A stretch of DNA of 64,000 bases from Veillonella infantium (lineage in GTDB: Bacteria > Bacillota > Negativicutes > Veillonellales > Veillonellaceae): assembly GCF_002959895.1 (NCBI RefSeq), contig NZ_PPDD01000002.1:62001-126000 (forward strand), in the 5' to 3' direction. The notes beneath the pieces were generated by a model. That model did no database searches and had not been told where the DNA came from. It saw only the letters and a program-made list of their open reading frames with translations. Position numbers and translations under genes: made by a program. Positions 1 to 8,297 of the stretch are shown in pieces; the first letter of the stretch is position 1, and each line of letters starts with the position of its first letter.

Positions 1-1098
1 CTCTTTATAGCTACAACGACGTCCTACATGGATAATAGATGGACGAATACGATAGTTTACAACCTTACCATCTTTATCTATTTCCATCATACACGTCATA
101 GCATAACGATCTTCATGAGCATTTAAACTACAAATGCCATTAGATAGAACCTCAGGTAACATCGGTACTACACGATCTACTAAATACACAGATGTACCGC
201 GTTTATAGGCTTCATTATCAATGGCCTGTCCAGATACTACATAATGACTCACATCTGCAATATGTACGCCTAATTCATAATTACCATTTGGTAATTTTCG
301 GCCACTCACAGCATCGTCTAAATCTTTTGCATCTTCCCCATCGATAGTGACCATTTGTAAATCACGAAGATCCCAGCGGGCAGGGTCTTCATGAATAAAG
401 GTATCAATTTTCTTGCTCGCTTTAATAACATCATCTGGGAAGTTAAAAGGAATCTTATGATTCGCCATGATACAGTTAATATCGAGACCTACATCGCCCT
501 TATAACCAAGAATTTCAGTAATAATACCTTCGGGCTTTTTATCGCCTTCAGGCCATTTAGTAATTTTCACTAATACCTTTGCGCCACTACGAGCATCTAA
601 TGTATTTTTTAAATCTACAAAGATATCAGTCCCAATTCGCTCATCATCAGGGATAACAAAGCCAAAGTGTTGTTGTCGGTCATAAGTACCCACTACGGTT
701 TCATTAGCTCGTTCAATAACATCAACGATAATGCCTTCTCGTTTATGCTTTGTATAATTAGAAGGTATGACGCGAACGCGAACCTTGTCATTATGCATGG
801 CAGTACCTTTATTTTGTTCTGCTACATATATATCTTCATCTTCAGGCATAATGACAAAGCCAAAAGACTTACGATAGCCCTTATAAATACCTTCATATTC
901 TTCATGTTGTTGCTCTGCATATTGATATACATCAGGTCGCGAAGATATTAATACCCCTTCTCGAGCAAGCATTTTTGCAGAACGAATAAACATCTCAAGA
1001 TCTTTACCACCACGGATGTGGTTATCCATGGCAGCATCTTCAATATGATATGCATGTGGTTGTATAGATTTATAAAAGTCTAATACTTTCTTCTTCAA
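1..1098 (-). CDS. rnr: Ribonuclease R, 3' end cut by window edge
   Basis: Processive 3'-to-5' exoribonuclease of the RNase II/RNB family, active on structured RNA. The first 366 codons are visible; the rest of the RNB domain and the expected S1 domain lie beyond base 1. In order one sees a winged-helix-like segment (about residues 1-60), two cold-shock-like OB segments (about 70-135 and 145-215, each with an FGFV strand) and the start of the RNB domain with the acidic catalytic cluster DGEDAKDLDDA near residues 250-262. The start is TTG at 1098, chosen because GGAGGTG lies five bases upstream; no ATG fits as well. It follows secG on the same strand, as in B. subtilis, with a terminator-like hairpin between them, so it is probably transcribed by partial readthrough or from its own unrecognised promoter. 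Confidence 0.93.
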   Translation of the reverse strand, partial: MKKKVLDFYKSIQPHAYHIEDAAMDNHIRGGKDLEMFIRSAKMLAREGVLISSRPDVYQYAEQQHEEYEGIYKGYRKSFGFVIMPEDEDIYVAEQNKGTAMHNDKVRVRVIPSNYTKHKREGIIVDVIERANETVVGTYDRQQHFGFVIPDDERIGTDIFVDLKNTLDARSGAKVLVKITKWPEGDKKPEGIITEILGYKGDVGLDINCIMANHKIPFNFPDDVIKASKKIDTFIHEDPARWDLRDLQMVTIDGEDAKDLDDAVSGRKLPNGNYELGVHIADVSHYVVSGQAIDNEAYKRGTSVYLVDRVVPMLPEVLSNGICSLNAHEDRYAMTCMMEIDKDGKVVNYRIRPSIIHVGRRCSYKE

Positions 1099-1120
1099 AT
1101 TTTCACCTCCTCATTTGATA

Positions 1121-1148
1121 AAAAGAAAAAGCCTGCAAAGCAGGCTTT
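1121..1148 (-). terminator. Intrinsic terminator after secG
   Basis: Nine-base arms (AAAGCCTGC / GCAGGCTTT) with a three-base loop, followed on the minus strand by a T-rich tail. It begins six bases beyond the secG stop codon and ends 23 bases before the rnr start. It probably attenuates rather than abolishes rnr transcription. Confidence 0.8.
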
Positions 1149-1153
1149 CATCA

Positions 1154-1399
1154 TTAGAATTGATTAATCATTGCCCCTAACACTAAGCTCAACACAGCAA
1201 AGATAATCCCCAATATAATCGTACATTTAGATAAGAAAGCGTCTAAACCGCGTTGCTTACCACCAAAAGAAGAGTCTGCCGCACCAGATACAGCACCGCC
1301 CATGCCTGCGTTTTTGCTATTCTGTGCAACAACTACTACGATTAATAAAATAGATACGATTACTTCTACAATCATTAAAAAATTTGTCACGACTGTCAT
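1154..1399 (-). CDS. secG: Preprotein translocase subunit SecG
   Basis: Small membrane subunit of the SecYEG protein-conducting channel; it assists SecA-driven export at the cytoplasmic membrane. The 81 residues show the family layout: a hydrophobic helix at about 5-25, a polar Gly/Ala-rich cytoplasmic loop (about 26-56, with GMGGAVSGAADSSFGG) and a second helix at about 58-78. Length is normal for SecG. The ATG overlaps the sigH stop codon by four bases (ATGA), which implies translational coupling. The ribosome-binding purines (AGGAAGG) are unusually close to the start because of this overlap. Confidence 0.95.
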   Translation of the reverse strand: MTVVTNFLMIVEVIVSILLIVVVVAQNSKNAGMGGAVSGAADSSFGGKQRGLDAFLSKCTIILGIIFAVLSLVLGAMINQF

Positions 1400-2070
1400 C
1401 CTTCCTGTGTGGCTCTTGGAGAGTCCAAAACCCGATGTTCTAAATACTTCTCTAATTTACGTTTAACCCTTTGCAACGCATTGTCTATAGATTTGACACT
1501 GCGATCAGTGACCTCAGCCATTTCTTGGTAGGAACGTCCGTCTAGATATCCTTCCAAGACCTCCCACTCGAGTTCACTTAAAATATGACCAATATTGCGC
1601 TCAATATCATCCAATTCCTCTTGGCTGATAATAAGGTCCTCAGGATTGGTAACCTTTGCTGAAGATAGCATCTCGATCAATGTACGCTCTGATTCCTCTG
1701 TATAAACTGGTTTATTTAACGATACATAAGAGTTCAAAGGCGCATGTTTTTGTCTAGTAGCCGACTTAATAGCCGTAATAATCTGTCTAGTTATACAAAG
1801 CTCTGCAAAAGCTCTAAAGGACGCTAATTTATCATGTTTAAAATCCCGCGTAGCCTTATAAAGACCAATCATCCCTTCTTGAATGATGTCTTCACGATCT
1901 GCGCCTACTAAAAAGTAAGAACGCGCCTTTGCACGAACAAAGTTTTTATATTTATTAACAATATAATCGATTGCAAACTCATTTTGCTCTTCTTGAGCTA
2001 TGACCACAACTTGCTCATCGGTCATTTCTTTGAAATTGTAATCGGGCTTGCGTGTATGAATTGTGTTCAT
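1396..2070 (-). CDS. sigH: RNA polymerase sigma-H type factor
   Basis: Alternative sigma-70 family factor most like SigH of endospore formers (224 residues here). It directs core RNA polymerase to an alternative promoter class. Region 2 lies at about 35-110 (with GMIGLYKATRDF) and the region 4 helix-turn-helix at about 160-215 (YLDGRSYQEMAEV, RSVKSIDNALQR). An in-frame start 69 bases upstream exists, but ATG at 2070 has GGAGGAGC directly before it and fits the family length. Neighbours are rae1 upstream and secG downstream. The rae1-sigH pairing is the same as in B. subtilis. In a presumed non-sporulating organism its regulon is unknown; competence or stationary-phase roles are possible. Confidence 0.9.
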   Translation of the reverse strand: MNTIHTRKPDYNFKEMTDEQVVVIAQEEQNEFAIDYIVNKYKNFVRAKARSYFLVGADREDIIQEGMIGLYKATRDFKHDKLASFRAFAELCITRQIITAIKSATRQKHAPLNSYVSLNKPVYTEESERTLIEMLSSAKVTNPEDLIISQEELDDIERNIGHILSELEWEVLEGYLDGRSYQEMAEVTDRSVKSIDNALQRVKRKLEKYLEHRVLDSPRATQEG

Positions 2071-2142
2071 ATGCTCCTCCTTACAATTGAGCAGAAAAAC
2101 CAATATATTCATTATACTGGAACTATATGTGATTTTCAACTA

Positions 2143-2676
2143 TCAATGGCCACGCCGTAATTTCTCTAGCTTTTCAGCTACTTCAGGAGATAATAACCCT
2201 CCTACTTCATTACGTCGCAAGCTAAATTGATCTCGTCTATGTTCATGAGCATATTGTAGTCGTTCCTCTTCCTTAGCTATACGAATCATATTTTGCAATT
2301 CTCGAGCTGGAATGCGCAAGCCTCCAGATCCAAGAATTTGATTTTGTTCAGCTCCATCAGAGGTCACAACATATACATTGGTGTATTTACCTTTTCGCAA
2401 AAACACCTCTCGCTCAATAAAGGAATCCGCCGTTTCCCCATCTTCAGTATACACTTCGAGGAATCCGCTCGTAATAGCCTCTACAGAGCCGCCAGATTTT
2501 GTATATTTACCATCAAATACAAGGATAACTTCATAACCCTTGAATTTTCCGTAATTCAACAATCTATCTCGAAGCTCCATACGGGCATGTTCTAATGATT
2601 CATGAGCCAGTTTCTTTAGATGAGTCCAGGCGAATATCACATTATATCCATCTACAATTAAAATATCTTTTAGCAT
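2143..2676 (-). CDS. rae1: NYN-domain endoribonuclease, Rae1 (YacP) family
   Basis: Rae1-type PIN-like nuclease. In B. subtilis the homologue cleaves mRNA in the ribosomal A site. The 177-residue protein starts with the NYN signature VDGYNVIFAW (Asp9), followed by acidic positions in VFDGKYT (about 52-58) and VTSDGAEQ (about 105-112) expected to bind metal. A charged C-terminal extension (about 135-177) carries many Arg/Glu residues. It begins two bases after rlmB and is followed by sigH after a 72-base gap, the B. subtilis order (mrnC-rlmB-rae1-sigH). That conserved context supports the call. Confidence 0.87.
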   Translation of the reverse strand: MLKDILIVDGYNVIFAWTHLKKLAHESLEHARMELRDRLLNYGKFKGYEVILVFDGKYTKSGGSVEAITSGFLEVYTEDGETADSFIEREVFLRKGKYTNVYVVTSDGAEQNQILGSGGLRIPARELQNMIRIAKEEERLQYAHEHRRDQFSLRRNEVGGLLSPEVAEKLEKLRRGH

Positions 2677-2678
2677 AA

Positions 2679-3410
2679 TTATTTCGCTTGGCGCTGACGC
2701 ACAGCTTCATACATAAGAACAGCAGCAGCCACAGATGCATTCAAAGAATTCAAATTTCCATACATAGGAATGGTAACGAGGAAATCACATGCCTCTTTCA
2801 CAACGCGACTAATGCCTTTCCCCTCATTACCAATTACGATAACAGTAGGGATTGTCATATCCGCCTCGTATAAAGTGCGATCTCCTTCCATATGAGCGCC
2901 CATAACCCAAAATCCTTGTTTTTGAAGTTGTTTAATAGTTTGAACTACATTTCCAACCTGTACTAGTGGAATTTGTTCAATAGCACCGGCTGATGTTTTA
3001 GCAACTGTCGCATTAATAGGGGCATTATGTCGCTTCGGAATAAGTACCGCTGTAGCACCTACACATTCAGCAGTACGAATGATAGCCCCCATGTTATGAG
3101 GATCCTCAACGCTATCTGTCAAAATAAGCAAAGGCACTTCATGATTCGTCTCTTGTAGCACTTCACCTAGTTCTTTAAATTGAACGGCAGATACAAGAGC
3201 GATAACCCCTTGATGTGGTACCTCTAAATCATATTTATTCATTTGTTTGATAGGCGTTGGACGTACTTCAATACCTTGAGATTTAGCAAGACCAACAATA
3301 TCAGCTAGACCAGTTTTAACCTTATCTTCACTGACCATAATGCGTTGAATAGAGCGGCCGCTTCTAAGGGCCTCTTTAACTGCATTGCGACCTACAATAT
3401 AATTATCCAT
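2679..3410 (-). CDS. rlmB: 23S rRNA (guanosine-2'-O-)-methyltransferase RlmB
   Basis: SPOUT-class (TrmH/SpoU) enzyme expected to 2'-O-methylate G2251 of 23S rRNA using S-adenosylmethionine. The 243 residues comprise an L30e-like substrate-binding domain (about 1-75, starting VGRNAVKEALRSG) and a knotted methyltransferase domain (about 90-240). The SPOUT motifs are clear: DSVEDPHNMGAIIRTAE near 100-115, IGNEGKGIS near 193-201 and IPMYGNLNSLNASVAAA near 213-230. It starts one base after the mrnC stop and ends two bases before rae1, so it is a middle gene of the cysS operon. Confidence 0.93.
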   Translation of the reverse strand: MDNYIVGRNAVKEALRSGRSIQRIMVSEDKVKTGLADIVGLAKSQGIEVRPTPIKQMNKYDLEVPHQGVIALVSAVQFKELGEVLQETNHEVPLLILTDSVEDPHNMGAIIRTAECVGATAVLIPKRHNAPINATVAKTSAGAIEQIPLVQVGNVVQTIKQLQKQGFWVMGAHMEGDRTLYEADMTIPTVIVIGNEGKGISRVVKEACDFLVTIPMYGNLNSLNASVAAAVLMYEAVRQRQAK

Positions 3411-3411
3411 A

Positions 3412-3888
3412 CTACATACCTCGTAGAGTTATTGAAAAGGCTTGCTTCATAACATCTTGTAATCGCTCATCTTGACGCGTTTCATAAAGAAATCCCAGTA
3501 CTGCTTCAAAAGCGGTACTACTACGATATTCTTGAACTGAACTGCTTTTCGGTACATTTACATTACTATTTCTAGCACGTCGTGCAATAGCTTGTTCTTG
3601 TTCTGTAAAAGTATCCTCTATTTCTAGCAATGCCTTCGCTTGTGACTTAGCACAAATAAACTCAGTAACAATTGTGTGCAATACTTGCACCTTCGTTATA
3701 TTCATTTGTACCACTCGTTCACGGACATACATGGAGTATACTGCATCACCAATATAGGCAAGCATAACTGCATCTGTACTAAGGCATTCCTCTATAGTTC
3801 TTTTACGCAAACGAAGCGGCTCTTGTTCAAGAGCCGTCAACTTTTTTATCGCTTCATTCTTTAAGAATTGAAATTGTTTAAATTTCAC
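3412..3888 (-). CDS. mrnC: Mini-ribonuclease III
   Basis: RNase III-like dimeric nuclease without a double-stranded RNA-binding domain; in B. subtilis it matures the ends of 23S rRNA precursor. The core has the RNase III signature AYIGDAVYSMYVRERV and a second acidic helix (STAFEAVLGFLYE). The reading frame is open further upstream inside cysS. I chose GTG at 3888 because GGTGG lies seven bases before it, giving 158 residues and an 11-base overlap with the cysS end. Family members are often about 130-145 residues, so a later start is possible. Placement between cysS and rlmB matches Gram-positive genomes. Confidence 0.87.
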   Translation of the reverse strand: MKFKQFQFLKNEAIKKLTALEQEPLRLRKRTIEECLSTDAVMLAYIGDAVYSMYVRERVVQMNITKVQVLHTIVTEFICAKSQAKALLEIEDTFTEQEQAIARRARNSNVNVPKSSSVQEYRSSTAFEAVLGFLYETRQDERLQDVMKQAFSITLRGM

Positions 3889-5326
3889 GTTTTTTCCACC
3901 GTGCACCTTGAGGAGAATCCTCAATAGTAATACCGATTTCAGCCAAACGATCGCGGATACAATCAGCTAATGCCCATTGTTTTTGTTCACGACACGCTTG
4001 ACGTACAGACAATATAACTTGCATTAATTCTTCGTATTCAGCAGCGTTAGCACCTGTGTTGCCTTCCCATGCTTTTTCAAGAATACCAATAACCTCTGTC
4101 ATGAACTTGAAGATACGTTTTACTTCAGTGATTGCTTCTTGGCAAACAACACCTTCACGGCCGGTCACAGCTTGGTAATAGATGTTGATTTCTTTTGCAA
4201 GACCAAACATGCTAGATGTAGCTAAAGCAGTATTGAAGTCATCGCTCATAGCTGCTTCGAATTCTTCTTCATATTCTTTAGCTTTTTCTAATAAGTGTTG
4301 CGCTTCATCACAAGGACCTGGTTCACATTTTTCAAGGTACAATAGATTTTCAATAGCAGTGCTTAAACGTTCTAAGGATTTATTTGCTTCTTCTAAACGT
4401 TCATCAGAGAAATCTAATGGACTGCGATAATGCGTGCTCAACAAGAAGTAGCGTAATGCATCTGGGCTATATTGTTCTAAAATATCTTTTACCAAGAAGA
4501 AGTTATTCAAGGATTTAGACATTTTTTCAGAGTTAATAGTAATGAAGCCATTGTGTAACCAATAACGTACAGATGGATGTTGCCCAGAGCAGCCTTCAGA
4601 TTGAGCAATCTCATTTTCATGATGTGGGAAAATCAAATCACTACCACCACCATGGAAGTCAAATTCTGTGCCCAAGTACTTTTGGCTCATTGCAGAACAT
4701 TCAATATGCCAACCTGGACGGCCATTACCCCAAGGGCTTTCCCAATATGGTTCGCCTGGTTTTGCCGCCTTCCATAATGCAAAGTCCATAGGATTTTTCT
4801 TACGACCATCAACTTCGATACGAGCACCAGCTTCCATATCATCTAAGGTACGACCAGATAACTCGCCATAATGTTCAAATTTATCAACGCTATAATATAC
4901 ATCACCATCGAGTTCATAGGCATAGCCTTTTTCAATCAAGGTAGAGATCATAGCAATAATATCTTCGATATGTGTAGAAACACGTGGATAAATGTCAGCA
5001 TGTTGTACACCAAGGGCATCCATTACTTCGAAATAGCTGTCGATATAACGATTTGCAATAGTATCCCAAGATACGCCTTCACCATTGGATGTATTAATGA
5101 TTTTGTCATCCACATCAGTAAAGTTTTGAACATATGTTACTTTATAGCCTACATGTTTCATATAGCGACGAATTACGTCCCAAGTTACAAATGGACGTGC
5201 ATTGCCAATGTGAGGATGGTTATATGGTGTAACACCACATACGTACATCTTTGCTTCACCTGGTGTTACAGGGTTGAACACCTCTTTTTGGCGCGTCATA
5301 GTATTATAAACTGTAATTTCTCTCAT
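3878..5326 (-). CDS. cysS: Cysteine--tRNA ligase
   Basis: Class I aminoacyl-tRNA synthetase charging tRNA-Cys. The 482 residues show HIGN at 39-42, the KMSKS loop at 268-272 and zinc-binding residues including Cys30 and the WHIECSAM and HHENE segments. ATG at 5326 was chosen over an in-frame ATG 24 bases upstream, because GGAGG sits 11 bases before it and residues then begin MREITVYN as in homologues. It is the first gene of the cysS-mrnC-rlmB-rae1-sigH-secG operon. A T-box leader precedes it, so expression should rise when tRNA-Cys is uncharged. Confidence 0.97.
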   Translation of the reverse strand: MREITVYNTMTRQKEVFNPVTPGEAKMYVCGVTPYNHPHIGNARPFVTWDVIRRYMKHVGYKVTYVQNFTDVDDKIINTSNGEGVSWDTIANRYIDSYFEVMDALGVQHADIYPRVSTHIEDIIAMISTLIEKGYAYELDGDVYYSVDKFEHYGELSGRTLDDMEAGARIEVDGRKKNPMDFALWKAAKPGEPYWESPWGNGRPGWHIECSAMSQKYLGTEFDFHGGGSDLIFPHHENEIAQSEGCSGQHPSVRYWLHNGFITINSEKMSKSLNNFFLVKDILEQYSPDALRYFLLSTHYRSPLDFSDERLEEANKSLERLSTAIENLLYLEKCEPGPCDEAQHLLEKAKEYEEEFEAAMSDDFNTALATSSMFGLAKEINIYYQAVTGREGVVCQEAITEVKRIFKFMTEVIGILEKAWEGNTGANAAEYEELMQVILSVRQACREQKQWALADCIRDRLAEIGITIEDSPQGARWKKREI

Positions 5327-5602
5327 CGTTACCGATGCCTCCATCTTCATAAAATAAAAAGACCCCTCATCTCATACAGAGACGATGGTCCGCGGTTCCA
5401 CTCTGTTAGGTACCAATATAGTACCCACTCATCGCATAACGGCGCGTCACCGGACAAACCTACCTATAATCGGAATGTCAGCTCGTGAATGCATTTCGTC
5501 CACCTATCCTTGAACCCTCCCACCATCGGTTCTCGCTAAAAAGTTAGTTGTAGAGTACTTCTTTCAGTCTTAGCTTTTACTATTAAATCTATATTCAGAT
5601 AT
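5327..5602 (-). promoter_or_regulatory. Cysteine-specific T-box leader of cysS
   Basis: T-box riboswitch read by uncharged tRNA. The T-box core (AGAGTGGAACCGCGG) is at about 5406-5390 on the minus strand. It is followed by a hairpin (GACCATCGTCTC with GAGATGAGGGGTC, 5361-5390) and a T-rich run at 5351-5360, the competing terminator. A candidate specifier triplet TGC (Cys) is at 5493-5491 in the context GAAATGCATTC. Uncharged tRNA-Cys binding should favour the antiterminator and allow cysS transcription. Structure was judged by eye; stem I boundaries are approximate. Confidence 0.9.
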
Positions 5603-5608
5603 ATAAAT

Positions 5609-5637
5609 ATTGTATCAATTATCCTATAGAATGTCAA
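5609..5637 (-). promoter_or_regulatory. Promoter of the cysS operon
   Basis: Minus-strand -35 TTGACA (5637-5632) and -10 TACAAT (5614-5609) with a 17-base spacer. The predicted transcript starts near 5602 and carries the whole T-box leader. Confidence 0.75.
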
Positions 5638-5647
5638 TGAAAACAAG

Positions 5648-5725
5648 AAAATCCTCATCTTTCAATATATCCAAATAATGTATTAAACATGCACATTTCG
5701 ACTATATAATTTGAAAGATGAGGAT
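5648..5725 (-). terminator. Long-loop inverted repeat after the BASS transporter gene
   Basis: Perfect 15-base arms at 5651-5665 and 5711-5725 (ATCCTCATCTTTCAA and complement) separated by 45 bases, followed on the minus strand by TTTCTTG. It lies just beyond the stop codon at 5739. It probably terminates that transcript, although the loop is much longer than usual. Confidence 0.5.
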
Positions 5726-5738
5726 GAGGAATTAACGA

Positions 5739-6692
5739 TTAAGCATTTTCCAATTTTTCTTGATCATCATGTTTGCGGCAAATACCTGCAAAGATAGATC
5801 CTGTAAAGTTATGAATAATAGAGAATACTGCACCTGCTACTGCCGCTTGAGGAGTAAAATGTTTAAGTGCTAAAGATACGGATAATGCAGAATTTTGCAT
5901 TGCCACTTCGATTTGCATTGCACGACGAGAAGAAACATCGATGCTTAACGCTTTACATACAAAGTACGTTACTACATAACCACTCACATTTTGTACTAAG
6001 CACGCTACGAAAATGATGAAACCAGTTTCAGCAATTTGTTTTTGGTTCACCGCAGTAACAGCAGCCAAGATTAACAATACTGCAATAGCCGCAATTGTAG
6101 GGCATACAGATTTAACAGGTTCGATCTTAGAGCCAATGAAGTAATTCAATACGATACCTAAGATGATTGGTACCAATACGATTTTTACGATAGAAATAAA
6201 CATCGGCATGAATTGAATTTCAATGGAAGATGTGGCACCTGCATACAATACAACGAATAAAGGTGTTAATACTGGAGCCAATAATGTAGAAACAGTCGTT
6301 GCAGATACGGATAACGGAACGTTACCATTTGCAAGGAATGTCATAACATTAGAAGCAGTACCACCAGGACATGCCCCTAACAAGATGAATCCGATACCAA
6401 TTTCTGGTGGGAAATTGAAGATTAAGGCTACCAAGAAACCTGCTAATGGCATCCATAAGAATTGGATAACAGATACGAGGATAACTTTCATCGGTTGCTT
6501 AAATACATCAAGGAACACTTGAGCTGTTAATGTTAACCCCATGGCAAACATTACAAATTGTAGCATGTACGCAATGTACGGCGTCATCCAAGAAAATACA
6601 GTTGGTAATAAATACGCTAACACTGCCATCAATAGCACTATCCATGAAAGATAACTATTGAATAAGTGGTTAAGAGAACGAATAATACTCAT
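5739..6692 (-). CDS. Bile acid:sodium symporter (BASS) family transporter
   Basis: Polytopic membrane protein of the BASS/SBF family (317 residues, about nine to ten hydrophobic segments). The family carries out sodium-coupled uptake of organic anions; substrates range from bile acids to pantothenate and keto acids, and none can be assigned here. Family features include GACPGGTASNVMTFLANGNVPLSVSAT (about 115-140) and a C-terminal IEVAMQNSALS segment (about 260-270). ATG at 6692 has GTGAGTG upstream; an in-frame ATG at 6710 is also possible but has no ribosome site. It is monocistronic, with its own promoter and a downstream inverted repeat. Confidence 0.88.
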   Translation of the reverse strand: MSIIRSLNHLFNSYLSWIVLLMAVLAYLLPTVFSWMTPYIAYMLQFVMFAMGLTLTAQVFLDVFKQPMKVILVSVIQFLWMPLAGFLVALIFNFPPEIGIGFILLGACPGGTASNVMTFLANGNVPLSVSATTVSTLLAPVLTPLFVVLYAGATSSIEIQFMPMFISIVKIVLVPIILGIVLNYFIGSKIEPVKSVCPTIAAIAVLLILAAVTAVNQKQIAETGFIIFVACLVQNVSGYVVTYFVCKALSIDVSSRRAMQIEVAMQNSALSVSLALKHFTPQAAVAGAVFSIIHNFTGSIFAGICRKHDDQEKLENA

Positions 6693-6737
6693 AAAAGCAC
6701 TCACTTTCATAATAAATAAAAATAAAAGACGCCGATT

Positions 6738-6766
6738 ATTATAGCATTTCTATTGAATAATCTCAA
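6738..6766 (-). promoter_or_regulatory. Promoter of the BASS transporter gene
   Basis: Minus-strand -35 TTGAGA (6766-6761) and -10 TATAAT (6743-6738) with a 17-base spacer, directly upstream of the transporter gene. Confidence 0.65.
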
Positions 6767-6773
6767 TATACAT

Positions 6774-6808
6774 AAAAAAGCTCCCATAACCATAGCTATG
6801 AGAGCTTT
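6774..6808 (-). terminator. Intrinsic terminator after gltX
   Basis: Hairpin AAAGCTCTCATA / TATGGGAGCTTT (one G-T pair) with a T run on the minus strand, 18 bases beyond the gltX stop codon. Confidence 0.85.
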
Positions 6809-6825
6809 TAAATTAACTTATGTTA

Positions 6826-8295
6826 CTATTTTGTTAAAGCACTGACATTATCTAAACGATGTAAGCATTTTTCTTTGCCAAGCAATGTAACAATATTATT
6901 CAAATCTGGACCATGCATTTGACCTGTTAAAGCCACACGGATTGGCATGAATACGAATTTACCCTTCAAAGCAGTTTCTTTCATAACAGCTTTAATCGTT
7001 GCTTTTACAACGTCAGGTGTAATTTCATCAAGTTCTGCCAATGCTTTACGGAATGCACCAAGAACTGTTGGTGCTGTTTCTTCATTCAATACAGCACGCA
7101 ATTCCTCTTCGTGACCTTCTTCAAGGAATACTGTTTCGCCCATGAACATGCCTACATGATCCTTAATTTGCGCGCCATAGCTAATATGATCGCGGAATGT
7201 AGAGCATAACAATGTCAACCAATCAATATCCGCTTGATTTAAGCTATCTGGAGCCAAACCAACCTCTTTCAAATGAGGTAAGCAAAGATGGAATAACTCT
7301 TCATCGCTCAAGTTTTTCATGTAGTGGAAGTTGATATGGTTCAATTTATCAATGTCGAATACGGCAGGGTTCTTAGCTACGCGATCCATGGAGAAGGCTT
7401 GAATCAATTCATCTTGTGTAAAGAACTCTTCTTCCCCTTCTGGAGCCCAACCTAGAAGCGCTAAGAAGTTTACAAGTGCTTCTGGCAAGTAGCCTAATTG
7501 TTTGTATTGTTCAACAGAGGTAGCACCATGACGTTTGGACATTTTCTTGTAATCTTTACCAAGAATCAAGGAGATGTGGCCAAACTTAGGTACTTCCCAA
7601 CCTAACGCTTCATAAATAGCCATTTGACGTGGTGTATTAGATAAATGTTCCTCTGCACGAATAACGTGAGTAATGCCCATCATATGATCGTCCATTACTA
7701 CGGCAAAGTTATATACAGGAATACCGTCGGATTTAACGATAACGAAGTCACCTACACCGTTGGACTCAAAGGATACATGACCACGTACCATATCATCGAA
7801 TGCATATGTTTTATTCAAAGGAACGCGTAAGCGAATTGTTGGTTTACGACCTTCTGCAATATATTTAGCCTTAGTTTCTTCGTCTAAGTGTTGGCAATGA
7901 CCATTATATTTAGGTGTTTCGCCACGATCCATTTGTTCTTGACGAACAGCATCTAATTCTTCTGGTGTACAGTAGCACTCATAAGCTTTGCCTTCGTCTA
8001 ATAAGCGTTGTGTCACTTCTTTATATAAATCGAGACGTTCTGTTTGACGGTAAGGGCCATTGTCGCCACCTACATCAATACCTTCATCCCAGTTCATGCC
8101 AAGCCATTGTAAGGAGGCTTTGATATTTTCTTCACTTTCACGTGTGGAACGAGCCAAATCTGTATCTTCAATACGCAATACAAATGTGCCTTTTTCCTTA
8201 CGTGCTAATAGCCAGTTAAACAAAGCAGAACGAGCACCACCAATATGGAATGGACCCGTAGGGCTTGGAGCAAAACGAACTTTCATGGAACTCAT
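6826..8295 (-). CDS. gltX: Glutamate--tRNA ligase
   Basis: Class I synthetase that charges tRNA-Glu (489 residues, usual length). The HIGH-type motif HIGG is at 17-20 within PSPTGPFHIGGARSALFNW and the KMSKR loop is at 251-255. The C-terminal anticodon-binding region ends at about residue 489. ATG at 8295 is preceded by GGAGAGG. It begins two bases after the ispDF stop and is the last gene of radA - PIN/TRAM - ispDF - gltX, closed by a strong terminator. Whether it is discriminating, or also charges tRNA-Gln for later amidation, cannot be told from this window. Confidence 0.96.
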   Translation of the reverse strand: MSSMKVRFAPSPTGPFHIGGARSALFNWLLARKEKGTFVLRIEDTDLARSTRESEENIKASLQWLGMNWDEGIDVGGDNGPYRQTERLDLYKEVTQRLLDEGKAYECYCTPEELDAVRQEQMDRGETPKYNGHCQHLDEETKAKYIAEGRKPTIRLRVPLNKTYAFDDMVRGHVSFESNGVGDFVIVKSDGIPVYNFAVVMDDHMMGITHVIRAEEHLSNTPRQMAIYEALGWEVPKFGHISLILGKDYKKMSKRHGATSVEQYKQLGYLPEALVNFLALLGWAPEGEEEFFTQDELIQAFSMDRVAKNPAVFDIDKLNHINFHYMKNLSDEELFHLCLPHLKEVGLAPDSLNQADIDWLTLLCSTFRDHISYGAQIKDHVGMFMGETVFLEEGHEEELRAVLNEETAPTVLGAFRKALAELDEITPDVVKATIKAVMKETALKGKFVFMPIRVALTGQMHGPDLNNIVTLLGKEKCLHRLDNVSALTK

Positions 8296-8297
8296 GA

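Noticed and set aside
4871-5488. 205-codon plus-strand open frame opposite cysS and the T-box
   Set aside because: It covers a conserved gene and a structured RNA leader on the other strand; composition is that of a shadow frame.
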